Shown here piece after piece: positions 20,926-32,199 of a stretch of 64,000 bases of DNA. The notes under the pieces were generated by a model that was given only the letters and a program-made list of their open reading frames with translations, was not told where the DNA came from and ran no database searches. The first letter of the stretch is position 1. Each line of letters starts with the position of its first letter. This stretch comes from Topomyia yanbarensis (Eukaryota > Arthropoda > Insecta > Diptera > Culicidae): assembly GCF_030247195.1 (NCBI RefSeq), contig NC_080672.1, positions 66,877,771-66,941,770 of the forward strand, given 5' to 3'. The position numbers and the translations under genes were made by a program.

Positions 20926-23497
20926 GAAAATCATGCCAAAGAAACAACAGACGCCCGGTATACTGGTGGAGTGCCGAGGCTGCAGCTCTACGATCAGCCT
21001 GCCTCAGAGCTAGACGTAGGATGCAAAGACCCCGCACCGAGGATGCAAGAGAGAACCGCCCTGAAGTGCTTCGAGCTGCGAAATTGGCCCATAACAAGGC
21101 CATTAAAAGCAGCAAGAGAGCGTGTTTCGACAACCTGTGTGAGAGTGTCAACGGGGCCCTTCTCCCCCAGAACGGTCTCTAGACCGGTTGGCGACGATTA
21201 TCGAAGCACTCTTCCCATCTCGAGCCACAAGCCCCTGGCCACCTGCACCACGAGACAGTGTGGGCGCGGCCGAAATGGTGGCTCCGGTGACGAATGAAGA
21301 ACTACTCGCAGTGGCTAATTCCCTAGCAATGAACAAAGCTCCAGGGCCGGATGGAGTTCCAAACAGCGCTCTCAAGGCAGCGATCATAGCGAACCCGAAC
21401 ACGTTCAGGCTAGCTATGCAGAGATGCCTTGAAGAGTGCCGCTTCCCCGAGATGGAAAAGTCAGAAATTGGTGTTGTTGCCGAAGCCCGGGAAGCCGCCA
21501 GGCGACCCATCGTCGTACATACCAATCTGTCTGATCGACACGACTGGCAAATTGCTTGAGAGGATCATCCTCAACAGGCTAACCCCGTACGCAGAAGGTA
21601 CGGACGGCCTGTCAAGCAACCAGTTTGGCTTTCGGAAGGGTAAGTCCACGGTGGACGCTATCAACTCAGTGATAAAGACTGCAGAGATAGCGATCCAACG
21701 AACAAGGCGAGCCATTCGATACTGTGCGTTAGTGACACTTGACGTGAAGAACGCATTCAACAGCGCAAGCTGGGATGCCATCGCGCTCTCGTTACACCGG
21801 CTTAGCCTACCGGTGGGTCTGTACCGGATCCTGGAAAGTTACTTCCAGAACCGCATACTGCTATACGAGACCGAAGCCGGCTAGAAAAGGGTTCCTATTA
21901 CCGCCGGAGTTCCGCAGGGCTCGATCCTAGGCCCGGTGCTATGGAACCTCATGTATGACGGGGTTTTGAGACTGAAGTTCCCTCCTGGGGTCAAGATCGT
22001 CAAGACGACGTAACCTTGGAGGTCTATGGGGAGTCAATCCCTGAGCAAGAACTAACCGCAGAACACGCGATCAACACGGTGGGGGAATGGATGAGCGCGA
22101 GAGGCCTGGAGCTCGCTCAGCATAAGTCGGAGGTAGTTATCGTCAATAACCGCAAGTCGGCACAACGTGCAGTTATCCATGTGGGAGAAATCGTGATCAC
22201 CTCACAGCGGAGTCTGAAGTCTCTCGAAATCATTATGGACGACAAGCTGACCTTCGGCAGCCATGTCGACTATACATGCAAGAGAGCGTCGACTGCTGTT
22301 GCGGCATTATCGAGGATGATGTCCAACAGCTCAAAGGTGTGCGCCAGTAGACGTAGGCTACTGGCATGCGTTGCCGTATCTATCCTCAGGTGCGGCGGCC
22401 CGTCATGTTCAAACTGGAGAGAACCTACCGCGTGATGTGCCTCAGAGTGATATCTGCTTATCGCACGGTACCACACGATGCATCCTTCGTGATAGCGAGC
22501 ATGATGCCAGTCGGGATGGTCATCCGGGAAGGTGAGGAGTGCTTTGAGCTACGTGGAAATAGAGGAGCCCGCGAGCGCACCAGGGTGGCTTCGGTCGCCA
22601 GATGGCAGCATGAGTGGGATAACTCCTCGAAAGGTAGGACCCACCGGCTGATACCTAACATATCGAGCCGGGTGGGCAGACCCCATGGGAAGTTCACTTC
22701 CATCTGACACAATTCCTGTCAGGCCATGGCTGCTTCCGACAGTACCTCCACAGGTTCGGGCACGCGGAAGTCCCCGTCTGCCCGGACTTCCCAGGTCTCG
22801 ACGAAACTGCCGAACACATACTGTTGGTATGTCCTCGTTTCGACGTCGAAAGAAGAGCAATGCTTGACGTCTGCGGCTGCTACACAACCCCTGATACCCT
22901 TATTCAGCGGATGTGTCAAGCGGTGGAGAAGTGAAACGTAGTCTCAACTGCAACCACCCAGATTGCCTGCAGGCTACAGGAGATTTGGCGCACCGATTGG
23001 GTAGTTGGAGCGAAAATTGCCGAGCGCAGAAAAAGTGAGTGAATGGTCTGTTCATGCCGAGGCAGGTTTGGCGCAGCGACTGGCAACCGCGTAAGGGATA
23101 AACCCAGCCACCCCGAAGCAAGACAGAGGAGTGAGTGTATAGGCGTATATGTGGACTGCCTCATGCCAAGATGGGAGGGTCGTAGCGTAGTACGTTGGGA
23201 CTTAGCTATCGATGCCTCGTGGCGTGGCAGAGGAGTGAAGGGTGAGCACAAAAGTCAGCCTCACATGGCATGTCAGAAGTGGGGCCTAAGAAAAATGTCC
23301 CACATGGGATGCCAGGGGGAACGACAGGAGTGTAATAGAGTGGTATGATTGAGAGTGAATCAGGTGATAGGGTGAGCATCCAAGTCAGCCTCACATTGTA
23401 TGTTAGAGGCGAGCACAAAAGTAAGCCTAGCAAGGTATGAATAAGGTGAGCACACAAGTCAGCCTCGCAAGGTACGAAAAAGGTTAGCACAAAAGTC
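20926..23497 (+). mobile_element. R1-clade LINE, 5'-truncated second copy of the first family
   Basis: This plus-oriented copy is very similar to the minus element at 41-5738, with long identical stretches. It begins inside ORF2 downstream of the endonuclease. RT blocks are visible: MNKAPGPDGVPN near 21330, LLERIILNRL and FGFRKGKS near 21560-21640, DVKNAFNSASWD near 21740. The C-terminal Cys/His motif follows at about 22770-22850, and the ORF2 end is near 22935. Lesions include a stop at 21882, frameshifts and a small deletion near 21995 that removes the catalytic aspartate box. The 3' UTR carries reiterated units at about 23241, 23370, 23407, 23446 and 23482 and breaks off within the last unit. 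Confidence 0.85.
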
Positions 23498-23539
23498 GAA
23501 GTAATTCAATGACCATTTCAATAAATTATTACACATAGA

Positions 23540-23674
23540 AAAAATCAATGGCAGCTGATGGGAATGCTATACCTTTCATACGAGACTAAGATTGGGAAAA
23601 TCGGTTCACTGAGAAACAAAGGTAACATTATTTGCCAAACGCACATATAACACGCACACAAACATACATACACG
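23540..23674 (+). repeat. Host repeat fragment, 5' of an inserted element
   Basis: It resembles 8865-8997 of the plus host-repeat arm: 'cctttcatacgagactaag', 'aaaatcggttcactgagaaac', then a CA/CATA microsatellite. It is interrupted at the microsatellite and resumes at 24355. Confidence 0.65.
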
Positions 23675-24354
23675 ACACGAATGTGACTAAGCATTTCATC
23701 GAAATTTATCCACGAATCGACAACCACGCCATTGCACTTCCCTAGTAAGGACAGGTGATACTTCCCCGAAAACGTGCGTACCGGTTGCACCCGCTAAAAC
23801 TTTTGTAGGTCTCCAAGTAAGTTCGAAACCGGGCACCTTAGTCGCTGGAAGTAAGCTCAGTTGAACGTTCCTAATTAGCGCCGATGTGGCTCTGAACGCG
23901 GAATACCATGAAGGACCGCGTTAACCCACGCATGCGACCTCACTGCTTGCAAAGGTAACCATGGGATCATATAGAGGCGACTACTTACTATGGGCGTAGA
24001 TAGCGGCTTGGAGTTGGGACCCAAAAAATTATGAAAAAAACAAAATCAACAAAAATAAAAAATAAATTACTAACAGAGCAAGAATGGTGAATCCGTTCGC
24101 CAAAGGTAGGGCTAGCGAGGTCGCTGACCAAACAAAACGACGAAGTGCTACACCAAAAGCAATTGCAACAGCAGCGAGAGCAGCCCAGGGAGGCATACCG
24201 AGCACGAGCGGCGACAAAACCAATAAGGCGCCAATGAAAGCTAGGGTTTCAGGTGCGCACGCCGAAACCAAGCATTACAATTAGACACGAACGTGAATCG
24301 TGAGTGCCAATACACTACAGGTCAGGCTTTTGAAGCTTTTTAGATCTTACCATA
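23675..24354 (+). mobile_element. Short internally deleted R1-type element
   Basis: About 680 bp inserted in the microsatellite of a host repeat. Its last about 70 bp (gtgccaatacactacaggtc ... gcttttgaagct) match the 3' end of the large R1-type element at 42.8 kb. The body is a non-coding leader of about 400 bp followed by an ATG ORF that stops almost directly before the shared 3' end. It therefore looks like a 5' UTR plus ORF1 start joined to the 3' terminus, with the middle of a LINE missing. The flanking halves (acgcacatataacacgcacac and aaacgcacacacaag) resemble each other. The deletion model is inference. Confidence 0.6.
24084..24284 (+). pseudogene. Truncated ORF1 start of the short R1-type element, 66 aa
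   Basis: The frame opens with MVNPFAKGRASEVADQTKRR, is basic and Ala/Thr-rich, and ends at a TAG just before the conserved 3' terminus. This matches the style of R1-clade ORF1 N-termini but has no zinc knuckle. It may be a dead remnant or a short peptide kept by chance; no evidence for expression is visible. Confidence 0.4.
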
Positions 24355-24480
24355 AAAAACGCACACACAAGTTGTCGAGCTGAATCGATTGGTATATAAG
24401 ACTCGGCTCTCGGAATAAATTTGACTGTTTGAGCGAATTCTATAAATTTCTTTTATAAGAAATGTAAAATTATTCAACGA
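24355..24480 (+). repeat. Host repeat fragment, 3' of the inserted element
   Basis: It resembles the last part of the plus host-repeat arm (8990-9116): cgcacacacaag, then 'gtcgagctgaatcgattgg', 'actcggctctcgg' and a degenerate 'ttataagaaatgtaaaa' end. With 23540-23674 it forms one host-repeat copy split by an insertion. Confidence 0.6.
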
Positions 24481-24851
24481 ATTGATTTGATTTTTTTTAG
24501 AATGCGCAATATGTGTAGCCTTTCGATAAACCACAGAAAATTGCATTTTTTTCAAAACATGTAGCTTCAAATTCAAAATCTGAATATTCAGTAGATACTT
24601 TACAATATATTCCACAAGAACAGCCCTATTTCGGGCCCTTAAGCACCACCCTATCACATTTTGTGATCAGATGGCTTGAGCAAAAACAACAACAAATGCC
24701 GCAAACGTCAACGCTAAGGACGTGTAACTAGACTTCATCATCACCATTCCGATTTCATTAGAGTTGATTCTGTGAAACAAATCACAGTGACGTAAAAATT
24801 GTGTTATAAACCGGCTTTGGAGCGCTTTGTACATCTTAAACTTTTAACAAA

Positions 24852-26395
24852 ATGTTAAAAGCATTAATATTGATCGGAGGCCCCGAGAAAGGTTTGTTTT
24901 AATAAGTGTTGACACTGGCTGATTGTACCATAACATACTAACAACACATCAACAGGCACCCGTTTCCGACCACTTTCACTGGACACTCCAAAGCCACTGT
25001 TTCCGGTAGCAGGCAAACCCATAATTCAGCACCACGTGGAGGCATGCATTCGCATCCAGGGCCTAAAAGAGATCCTCATACTGGGATTCTATCCATGCGC
25101 ACAGATGGAACAATTCGTCAGCAACATGCAGAACCTGTACGATGTCAACATTCGCTACCTGCAGGAGTTCACCTCGCTAGGAACGGCCGGCGGAATGTAC
25201 CACTTCCGGGATCAGATCCGTTCCGGCAACCCGAGTGCCTTCTTCGTGCTGAACGGGGATGTTTGTGCTGATTTTCCTCTGCAGCAGCTGTACGACTTTC
25301 ACGTTAGCAAGGGGGAGAAGGCTCTGGTAAGTAGGAAAGATGTAGGTGATTTTTGTTCATGTGAACCTAATTTTAATTTGGACACTAGGTCTCAATCATG
25401 GGCACAGAAGCGACTCGCCAGCAAGCGGTCCACTACGGCTGCCTGGTGCTGGGTAAGGACGAGGAGGTTACACATTACGTCGAGAAGCCACGTTCCTATG
25501 TTTCGACTCTGATCAACTGCGGAGTGTACGTTTGCTCGTTGGAAGTTTTTAGTCGCATGGGAACCGTGTTTCACTCTAAGCAACTGGATTACAACACGTT
25601 GAACAATGGTAACGGAAAGGACATGGGACACATTCAACTGGAGCAGGAGATACTGACTCCGCTGGCCGGAACTGGAAGGATGTTTGCCCTGTCGGTTACT
25701 AATTGGTGGTCACAAATCAAAACCGCCGGATCAGCGATATATGCGAATAGGCATTTTTTGGCCCTGTATAAGAACACTCATCCCGAGCGACTGGCAAATG
25801 CGGGTACCAAAACATCCGAGCAGGACGATGGAAGCTTAATTTGCAACATCGTCCCCGACGTTCATATCCATCCGACCGCTTCGGTACACCCGACAGCCAC
25901 GGTAATCAACGTCGTAATTAATTAATTGAAATAGGTATCATAATGACCACGGTTGTTGTTTTACAGCTTGGACCTAATGTGTCGATCGGCCCAGGAGTTG
26001 TCATTGGACCGGGTGTTCGAATCCGGGAGTCTATTATTCTCGAAAACGCTGTCATCAAAGATCACACCCTGGTTCTACACAGTATCGGTAAGAGTCGAAG
26101 GCAAAGAAGTCTTAATGAATCGATTAATTTTTGAATTTCACTGTTTCTAGTGGGACGCAGCTCACAGATCGGAATGTGGGCCCGCGTTGAAGGAACACCA
26201 AGCGATCCCGATCCAAACAAACCATTTGCCAAGATGGAGAATCCACCACTGTTCAACAGCGATGGCCGATTGAATCCGTCGATCACTATTCTCGGCTATG
26301 CGGTCAGTGTCCCGTCTGAGATGATCCTGCTCAATTCGATCGTTCTGCCGCACAAAGAGCTGACGCGAAGTTTTAAAAATGAAATCATTTTGTAA
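24852..26395 (+). CDS. GMPPA: Mannose-1-phosphate guanylyltransferase alpha homologue (GMPPA), 429 aa
   Basis: Cytosolic partner of GMPPB in GDP-mannose synthesis; in animals GMPPA is the regulatory, GDP-mannose-sensing subunit rather than the main catalyst. Five exons join in frame with GT-AG introns: 24852-24891, 24956-25326, 25389-25901, 25967-26087 and 26151-26395. The N-terminal nucleotidyltransferase fold shows [42 protein letters not shown] and [12 protein letters not shown]. The C-terminal left-handed beta-helix has hexapeptide repeats ([30 protein letters not shown]) and ends SFKNEIIL. Length matches the family (about 420). The motifs [15 protein letters not shown] and [11 protein letters not shown] favour the alpha over the beta paralogue. 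It converges on the zinc-finger gene about 300 bp downstream. Confidence 0.95.
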
Positions 26396-26514
26396 TCGTT
26401 GGAACTACGCAGGAAGTGTTTGCTTACTGTATGAATAATCTCTGTTAATTTTATACCGATTTAGGGCTTTTGTGCCAGATACTAGAACATTGGCTACCAT
26501 AAAAACGATGCTCA

Positions 26515-26520
26515 AATAAA
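26515..26520 (+). terminator. Polyadenylation signal of the GMPPA homologue
   Basis: AATAAA about 120 bp after the stop codon of the GMPPA homologue, at a normal distance for an insect 3' UTR. It lies in the gap between two convergent genes. Confidence 0.6.
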
Positions 26521-26696
26521 TTGATGGGCACCATGCCGAAAAACAATAGTTTTTCATCTAGCTTTATCTAGAGTTTGAGCAAACCCGGATTTCGGAATAA
26601 ATGATTGGTTTCACCTACCTTGAGCAGCAAGCCAAATTCTTCCACTGACGACATAACACTGTATATTCATTACCGATCGTTTGAAAACTAGTTCAC

Positions 26697-28762
26697 TTAT
26701 CTACTTCTACTATTGGTTCTATTGGGAACCACCGTCTCTCCGTGACCCTTCTGTAGATGCGTTTTGAGCAAACAATTGTAGGTAAACCGTTGATCGCAGA
26801 TATGGCAAGCATAAGGCTTTTCCTGCGTATGAATCCGTTGATGAACTCGGTTGGCCTCGTGAGATTTAAATTTTTTGCCGCACACCTTGCACTCGTGTTT
26901 TCGTTCGTCCGAATGAACAGACAAATGTTTTTTAAGAGCAGCCCTGCACAACCAAAAAAACAATGTGTTAATCCTACAAATTTCTCGTGTTTTGCATCGA
27001 TACTAACCGAGTATGGAACTTCTTGGCGCAAGTCGTACACGTGAACTGAGGATCCCCATGGTTGGCCATATGTATACGGAGTGAACCTTCGGTTTTAAGA
27101 GAGGCGCCACAAACATTACAAATAAAACGACTATTCTTACCGCACGTTTGTTCGTGATGATAGCGGGCCCTGACGTTGAAATAAGCCTTGGTGCATCCTT
27201 CATTGCGGCACAACGCGGATCTTATACCTGTAAAGTTTAGCAAACTTCCAACGAATGTGCCACCGGATTTCTCTAGCTGTACTCACCGTTATGCCGATCT
27301 ACGTGGTACTGATACGACTGCTGATCGTTAAATACTGCTGGACAATGCGGGCACTTGCCCGTGCTGTTTGTAAAGTGTGGTTTATTCGGACGTGTGCAAC
27401 GGATTTTGTGTGTTGCTAGACCCCTTTTTCCCAAGAAAAACCTACCACACCAATCGCAAACATGAACTTTATTGTCAGGAGCTTCGTTGGAGCTTTGATT
27501 CACAGCGACCATGGGCGATGTATCGTCATCAGGTCGTTCATGATCAGTGGCAATCTGACCTTCTGCACCTTCCGTTATGTCTAGATTATTTGACTCAGGG
27601 TAGGCAGCTTCAATTTCATTCCGAAAATGAGTTGTCCAATGCGTTTTCAACCGATTCCTACAATCAACAGATAGCGTAGAGCAGCACATGATTAAAATGA
27701 ACCTTCCGAAACATACCTTTGAATAAACTTCCTTTTGCAAATTTTACACTCAAAACTTGGTTCTTTATGAACTTGTGTATGAGCTCGAACATGCTTAGCG
27801 GATGTCAGCATTGTATCACAATGCTTACATTTCACTGGCTCAAAATATTTCGTTTTGCCACACTTTTGTTCGTGTACGTTACACACCTCCTTATAGAAGA
27901 ACGATTTGTTGCAGCCTTCCGTTTGACACTTGAAAGGTTTTTCACCTAAAATATGCGATTCCGTTGAATAATTTTTCTCGAAATAAAATCCAAACCTACC
28001 ACTATGAGAACGCACATGGGTCCGCAGCTCGGAACGATTTCTACAAATGGTAGGACACAGATGGCACGATTCCTTTCCCAATTTCAACTTGTTGCATTTA
28101 TTCTTGTGTTTCGTAAGACTTAGCATTTCAACAAATTGTTTACCACATTGCTTACATCCGAACAGTTTCGTTTCCTCGGACAAAGATTGCACTTCCTGAG
28201 CTAATTTTGCGATGGAAAATTCTTCTGTAGCCGACTGCTGCGGGGTCCCTTCTGACGCTGTCGCCTTTACAATCGTAAAAGATCCCAAAGCGGGAGTAGT
28301 CTTCCCGAGAAGCTCTTCCGGTTTAAACAATGCCATATAGCAAGACCGTTTAAAATTATTAAACAGCTCAATCATTTGCCAGCAACTATAGCAGCACTCA
28401 GGTTCCCCACTTAGCTCTATCGACAGTGCGAATTCAATCTTTTTGCGTTGCACCGAATCCCTGCCGGGAGCGAACTGTACTCGTTTATCCGCGACTAGGA
28501 CCTTCAGGCAAAAGCTGCACAGATCCTTCCCATGTTCTTGCTGCCGACTGGATGCAACAGGGATTGGGTCCTGGTCGTCTTCTGAAAGACTCGAATCGGG
28601 TTCTTCCTTTAGACAAACCTCGACCGCGAAAATATCATTGTTCGGTTCCTCTTTAATTAAAACTGCCAAAGGAGATGGTATCTGTTCATCAGCTGAAAAT
28701 CGATTAGATGGGTAAGCAAACATTCGGCTATGTTCTTAACCAGTTTACTTACCATTATCCAT
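26697..28762 (-). CDS. ZAD-like / C2H2 zinc-finger protein, 589 aa
   Basis: Predicted nuclear DNA-binding regulator. Six exons join in frame: 28762-28753, 28692-28000, 27945-27717, 27657-27287, 27227-27008 and 26943-26697, all GT-AG. Exon 1 encodes only MDN plus one base. An acidic leader holds two psi-K-x-E motifs (LIKEEP, CLKEEP) that could be SUMO sites. A ZAD-like module follows, with CSFC near 62-65 and CYSC near 104-107. About twelve zinc fingers come next, several of C2HC type (KHKNKC, HEQKC, HKIRC, HEQTC), ending CHICDQRFTYNCLLKTHLQ. A cluster of introns splitting fingers is common in insect ZAD genes. A typical ZAD lies at the extreme N-terminus, so the leader of about 60 residues is slightly unusual. 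Target and function are not inferable. Confidence 0.9.
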
Positions 28763-28845
28763 GTTTGCAGTGGGAATCTTTGTCAAGGTTGGTTTTGATT
28801 GGGGCTAAAAACAATTTTATTGCATACCTACTAATTTCTATTGTT

Positions 28846-29043
28846 TTAGGATAAAATAATCAATTCTACAATATTATTGAAGTCTTCAAGAACTGGCTCA
28901 AAAACCGTACTGAAATCATTTTCGTTAGTTCTTCCTGTCACTTTTGCTTGTGGATCTTTGTGGACTACGTTAGCAGTGGCGCCGTTCAGGAATGTCATGG
29001 TTATAGCCCAGACAAACAGACCTAACACGAGATGAATTTTCAT
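28846..29043 (-). CDS. Predicted small secreted peptide, 65 aa
   Basis: The frame starts MKIHLVLGLFVWAITMTFLN, a classic signal peptide with probable cleavage after GATA, leaving a mature peptide of about 41 residues (NVVHKDPQAKVTGRTNENDF onward). It has no cysteines and no dibasic processing site. A longer upstream ATG at 29193 exists, but the inner ATG was chosen because it places the hydrophobic segment at the N-terminus. It lies about 80 bp upstream of the zinc-finger start in the same orientation, and a MITE lies about 210 bp further upstream. No family recognised. It could be a chance ORF, though the signal peptide is strong. Confidence 0.5.
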   Translation of the reverse strand: MKIHLVLGLFVWAITMTFLNGATANVVHKDPQAKVTGRTNENDFSTVFEPVLEDFNNIVELIILS

Positions 29044-29256
29044 CACCCATAGAAAAGAAGGTCGATGAAAAATGGGCCATCTCACCGCAGCGTGGCGCTT
29101 GTGAAGCAATTTTAACACTAAATGCCCCGCTTCATTTTCGCATGCACCCGAAAACCAAGATGAAGATACATAGATACAAGCAAAAATCTGCATCTATAAA
29201 TTCTGATGAAATGAATCTACCCCAAAAGATAACGAACATCCCGAACAGAAAGTAAT

Positions 29257-29519
29257 GTCACAGATAACAGACGTTTAGGCTAGAACAAAATTTCTTCAAA
29301 AACCTGTGTAAACTTTCAAATTGATATACGTTGAAAATCCGTGGTTCACTATTACCATCTGCGCAACTGTTTGACAGCTGCACTCTAACTGCATTGTAGT
29401 GATCACTGCGCCATCTGCAAACGTTTGCCAAACGTGTTTCAGATGTCTGATTTATTCGGAATTTCAGTAGCGGGTATTTACACATGATTCAAATCGAGCC
29501 TAAACGTCTGTTATCTGTG
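29257..29519. mobile_element. 263-bp MITE with 23-bp terminal inverted repeats
   Basis: Termini read cacagataacagacgtttag (left) and ctaaacgtctgttatctgtg (right), near-perfect inverted copies over about 23 bp. The interior contains gccatctgc-type short repeats and no ORF. It sits upstream of the predicted secreted peptide gene and could affect its promoter. Confidence 0.8.
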
Positions 29520-30030
29520 GTAATGTTGAAATTGATCGTAGAAACGTTGAATTTACAACAGTTTTATTTGTTAACAATAACTTTTCTTGTAACATCAATG
29601 TACTTATAATACAGTCCTTCATGCCTCCAAAATCTACAACGGAAAAACAATGTAAATCGATGTTTTTGATTTCTGAATGTATGGGAAAAGATCAATTTTT
29701 TCATTGTTACATCCCTTAACGACCCCCCTTTTTCCATGTAAAAATCGGGTTTACAATGAAATTGGATGTAGAAACAACAAATGTGATTATATTTCCTTTG
29801 TAAATTTTCCAGAATAACATTGTTTTTCGTTGTAATGTAACAATAAAAAATGCTGTAATACTGCTAGGCATTTCTATTCGGGATGGATCCAAAACTCGTA
29901 GAGCTTTTTCTCTTTCAATCATCTTTCTTTTAATGTTGATAAAGACAAACAAGATTCTCAACCGAAAGTTGCAATAAAATCCGTCGTTTATTACAATGAG
30001 TCGAACTGTCTACTTTAGTTCATTCAAATA
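29520..30030. other. Degenerate repeat DNA, no gene
   Basis: AT-rich stretch without coding signal. Phrases such as 'gtagaaacgttgaatttac' and 'catttctattcg' resemble those near 34.5 and 35.5 kb, so it is probably a decayed member of the same repeat family. Confidence 0.4.
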
Positions 30031-30242
30031 TTCTGGTTGCAGTTGAAAATCGAAATATTGAACTTGCGCCTTTTGCTTTTTCCCTATTTGAAGAGTGGGC
30101 AACTAATGCGCATCTTGTGTACATGTTAGAGAATCAAGTTGCACATCATCTACACCAGTTGCGCTTTAGTTGCGTACGCTGAAAATAGGAGGAAACCCGA
30201 AAGGCGCAAGTTCACTATTTCGATTTTCAAATGCAACCAGAA
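30031..30242. mobile_element. 212-bp MITE with about 44-bp inverted repeats and TA flanks
   Basis: The left end ttctggttgcagttgaaaat ... gaacttgcgcctttt pairs with the right end aaggcgcaagttc ... ttttcaaatgcaaccagaa. Both sides are flanked by TA. Non-coding; TA duplication suggests mobilisation by a Tc1/mariner-type transposase. Confidence 0.85.
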
Positions 30243-30399
30243 TATAAAGCTTTGATTTTAAGCTAATTGTACCAGGCAAGATAGGATCAGAAAGAAGGGC
30301 TATTCTAGTTTATATTAGCTATCTCCTAGAGAGAGAAAAGTGTAATGTCTGTTAGTCTGTGGCTAAAACGTCTAAAATCGAAATTAAAACAATCTAGCT

Positions 30400-31030
30400 C
30401 AAGAACTCACGAATTTCAAAATCAAAATGCTTCAAAATTTCAAGTTTAATGATTTAAAATTATAGAAATAAAATACGTTAAAAATCTAAAAAATATGAAA
30501 TTAAAAAAAATTATTTAAAACTTCAAAAAGAAAATCATTTCAAAATTCAAAAATTTATAAGTTTAAAGGTATGAAAAATTGAAAATTGAAAGATATAAAA
30601 ATTTAAAAAAAAATATTAAAATCTGAGGATTCAAATTTTTTTTAAAATTTAAAAAAATTAAAGATTTAAAAATCTAATAAACAATTAAGATATTAATTTT
30701 TTTGTAGGTTCAATTAGAAATTTAAAAATTTACAGGCCTAAACATTTAATTTGAAATTTTTGATCTTTTTATTTTAAAAATTTAAATGCATAAAAATTTA
30801 AATATAATGCTAAAAAATTTTAAGATTCAAAAGTAAATATATTTGAGAATTCAAGACGTTAAACATTTAAAAATTAATTTAAAATTTTGTGATATAAAAA
30901 TTGCATCAAAATTTGGGAATTAAAAAGTTTAAAAATATAAGGTTTAAAGGAGAAAACATCTAAAACTTTAAAATTCAAAAATTTTAAAGTTCAAAAATCG
31001 GAAATATAAAAATTTGAGAATCCAAAATTT
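30400..31030. repeat. AT-rich degenerate low-complexity tract
   Basis: About 630 bp built almost only from variants of aaaatttaaaaattc, with irregular period and occasional G or C. It reads as a decayed simple repeat or minisatellite. No coding potential. Confidence 0.75.
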
Positions 31031-31229
31031 AAAGTAATACTTAGCGAATAGTTGAAACAACGAGAAAAGCGGAATCGAAGAAACAATCTCAGTTTATTGT
31101 ATTTTTTGTCGAAGTTCAACACTTGTATTGTATTGTCGTCGATTAAAAAAATGTTACATCGCACAGACTTAGACTAAACACAAACTTAAACCTATTTTTA
31201 ATTTGAACGATTCGTTACTAATATTAAAA

Positions 31230-31480
31230 TCAAACAAATGATAGACACTGTTGAAGAGTTGACAGCAAACATCCAAAGGATAAGTCTGGCCTTACTGCGT
31301 GCAAAGTGTTGAGCGTCGGAAAAAAATGAATTCTCCGGAAAGATCTTCCTGGAACGTTGAGGTCAAGTTTTGCTAGAAGCGCTGGAGAGTCTACGTTTTC
31401 TGTCAGAAGGCAGAAAATGAAAAGTCGTTGCAGAAAGATCCGTCTGTTTCGCAACGTAGGAAGATTGACGAGGATACAGC
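31230..31480 (-). pseudogene. Jockey-clade LINE relic, C-terminal fragment
   Basis: The minus-strand frame RRIFLQRLFIFCLLTENVDS, PALLAKLDLNVPGR then SFRR resembles the region downstream of the RT core in Jockey-type ORF2. Frameshifts follow. It may be the 3' part of the relic at 32200-32850. Confidence 0.5.
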
Positions 31481-32199
31481 CAAAGATAAACTCAAGATTA
31501 CTAGGTCTCATACAAACCATTAACGAAAGATGGATCAGTAACCGTGAACCAGTGAACTCAGTAATAGTAAGCATTAGCTACCCCCTCGTTAATAGGCGTC
31601 GATGTTTTTTAGAATGCGTCGACAAAATGCTATGGTTACGAATCAAATTAAAGTTGTAAACAATCTTGTTATGAAACAAACATGTTGTCCAAATCGATGA
31701 GTGAAACATTGTTCAACTACGTGTACTACTAAATGCCTATTTCTGGAACACTGATGGCCAGAATTATTGATATGAGCTCGTCCGTTTCCTACAGCTAGTA
31801 TCCTGAGCAGGTGAATCTCGTAAGAATTAATAATAAAAAAAATCGTACAGCTCATCATCCACTTGATTCTTCTGCAAAATCTAATACAAAGGCTTCGGTA
31901 AATCTAATACAAAGGTACTTCGTTGCGGAATTTGACGTAATAGATCAGTCAGTAGACTAGTTTATTAGTTAATTATTAATAGCAGAAACTTAACTTAAAC
32001 ACATAAACTAATTACCGATCTACGAAAAGCTCAGTTTGCTTATTTTTCTGCTGAAAAATGTATTGTTATTTTCGTAATAGCTGATTGTCATGGATACGAC
32101 GCAAAGATCGACGTTGCATCCTTTTTCGTAAAGCTTCGCTTTACTTTAGTATTGAGCTGTCACTCTGACGGTGAACCGAATTCATCGAGGGGTCGCATT
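31481..32199. other. Unassigned sequence between Jockey-type relics
   Basis: No supported gene. It contains a short local duplication of aaatctaatacaaagg near 31880-31915 and could be a later insertion separating two parts of one LINE. Confidence 0.4.

Noticed and set aside
30400..31030. CRISPR-like or satellite array
   Set aside because: No constant repeat/spacer structure; units are degenerate and purely AT-rich, and the genome is clearly animal.
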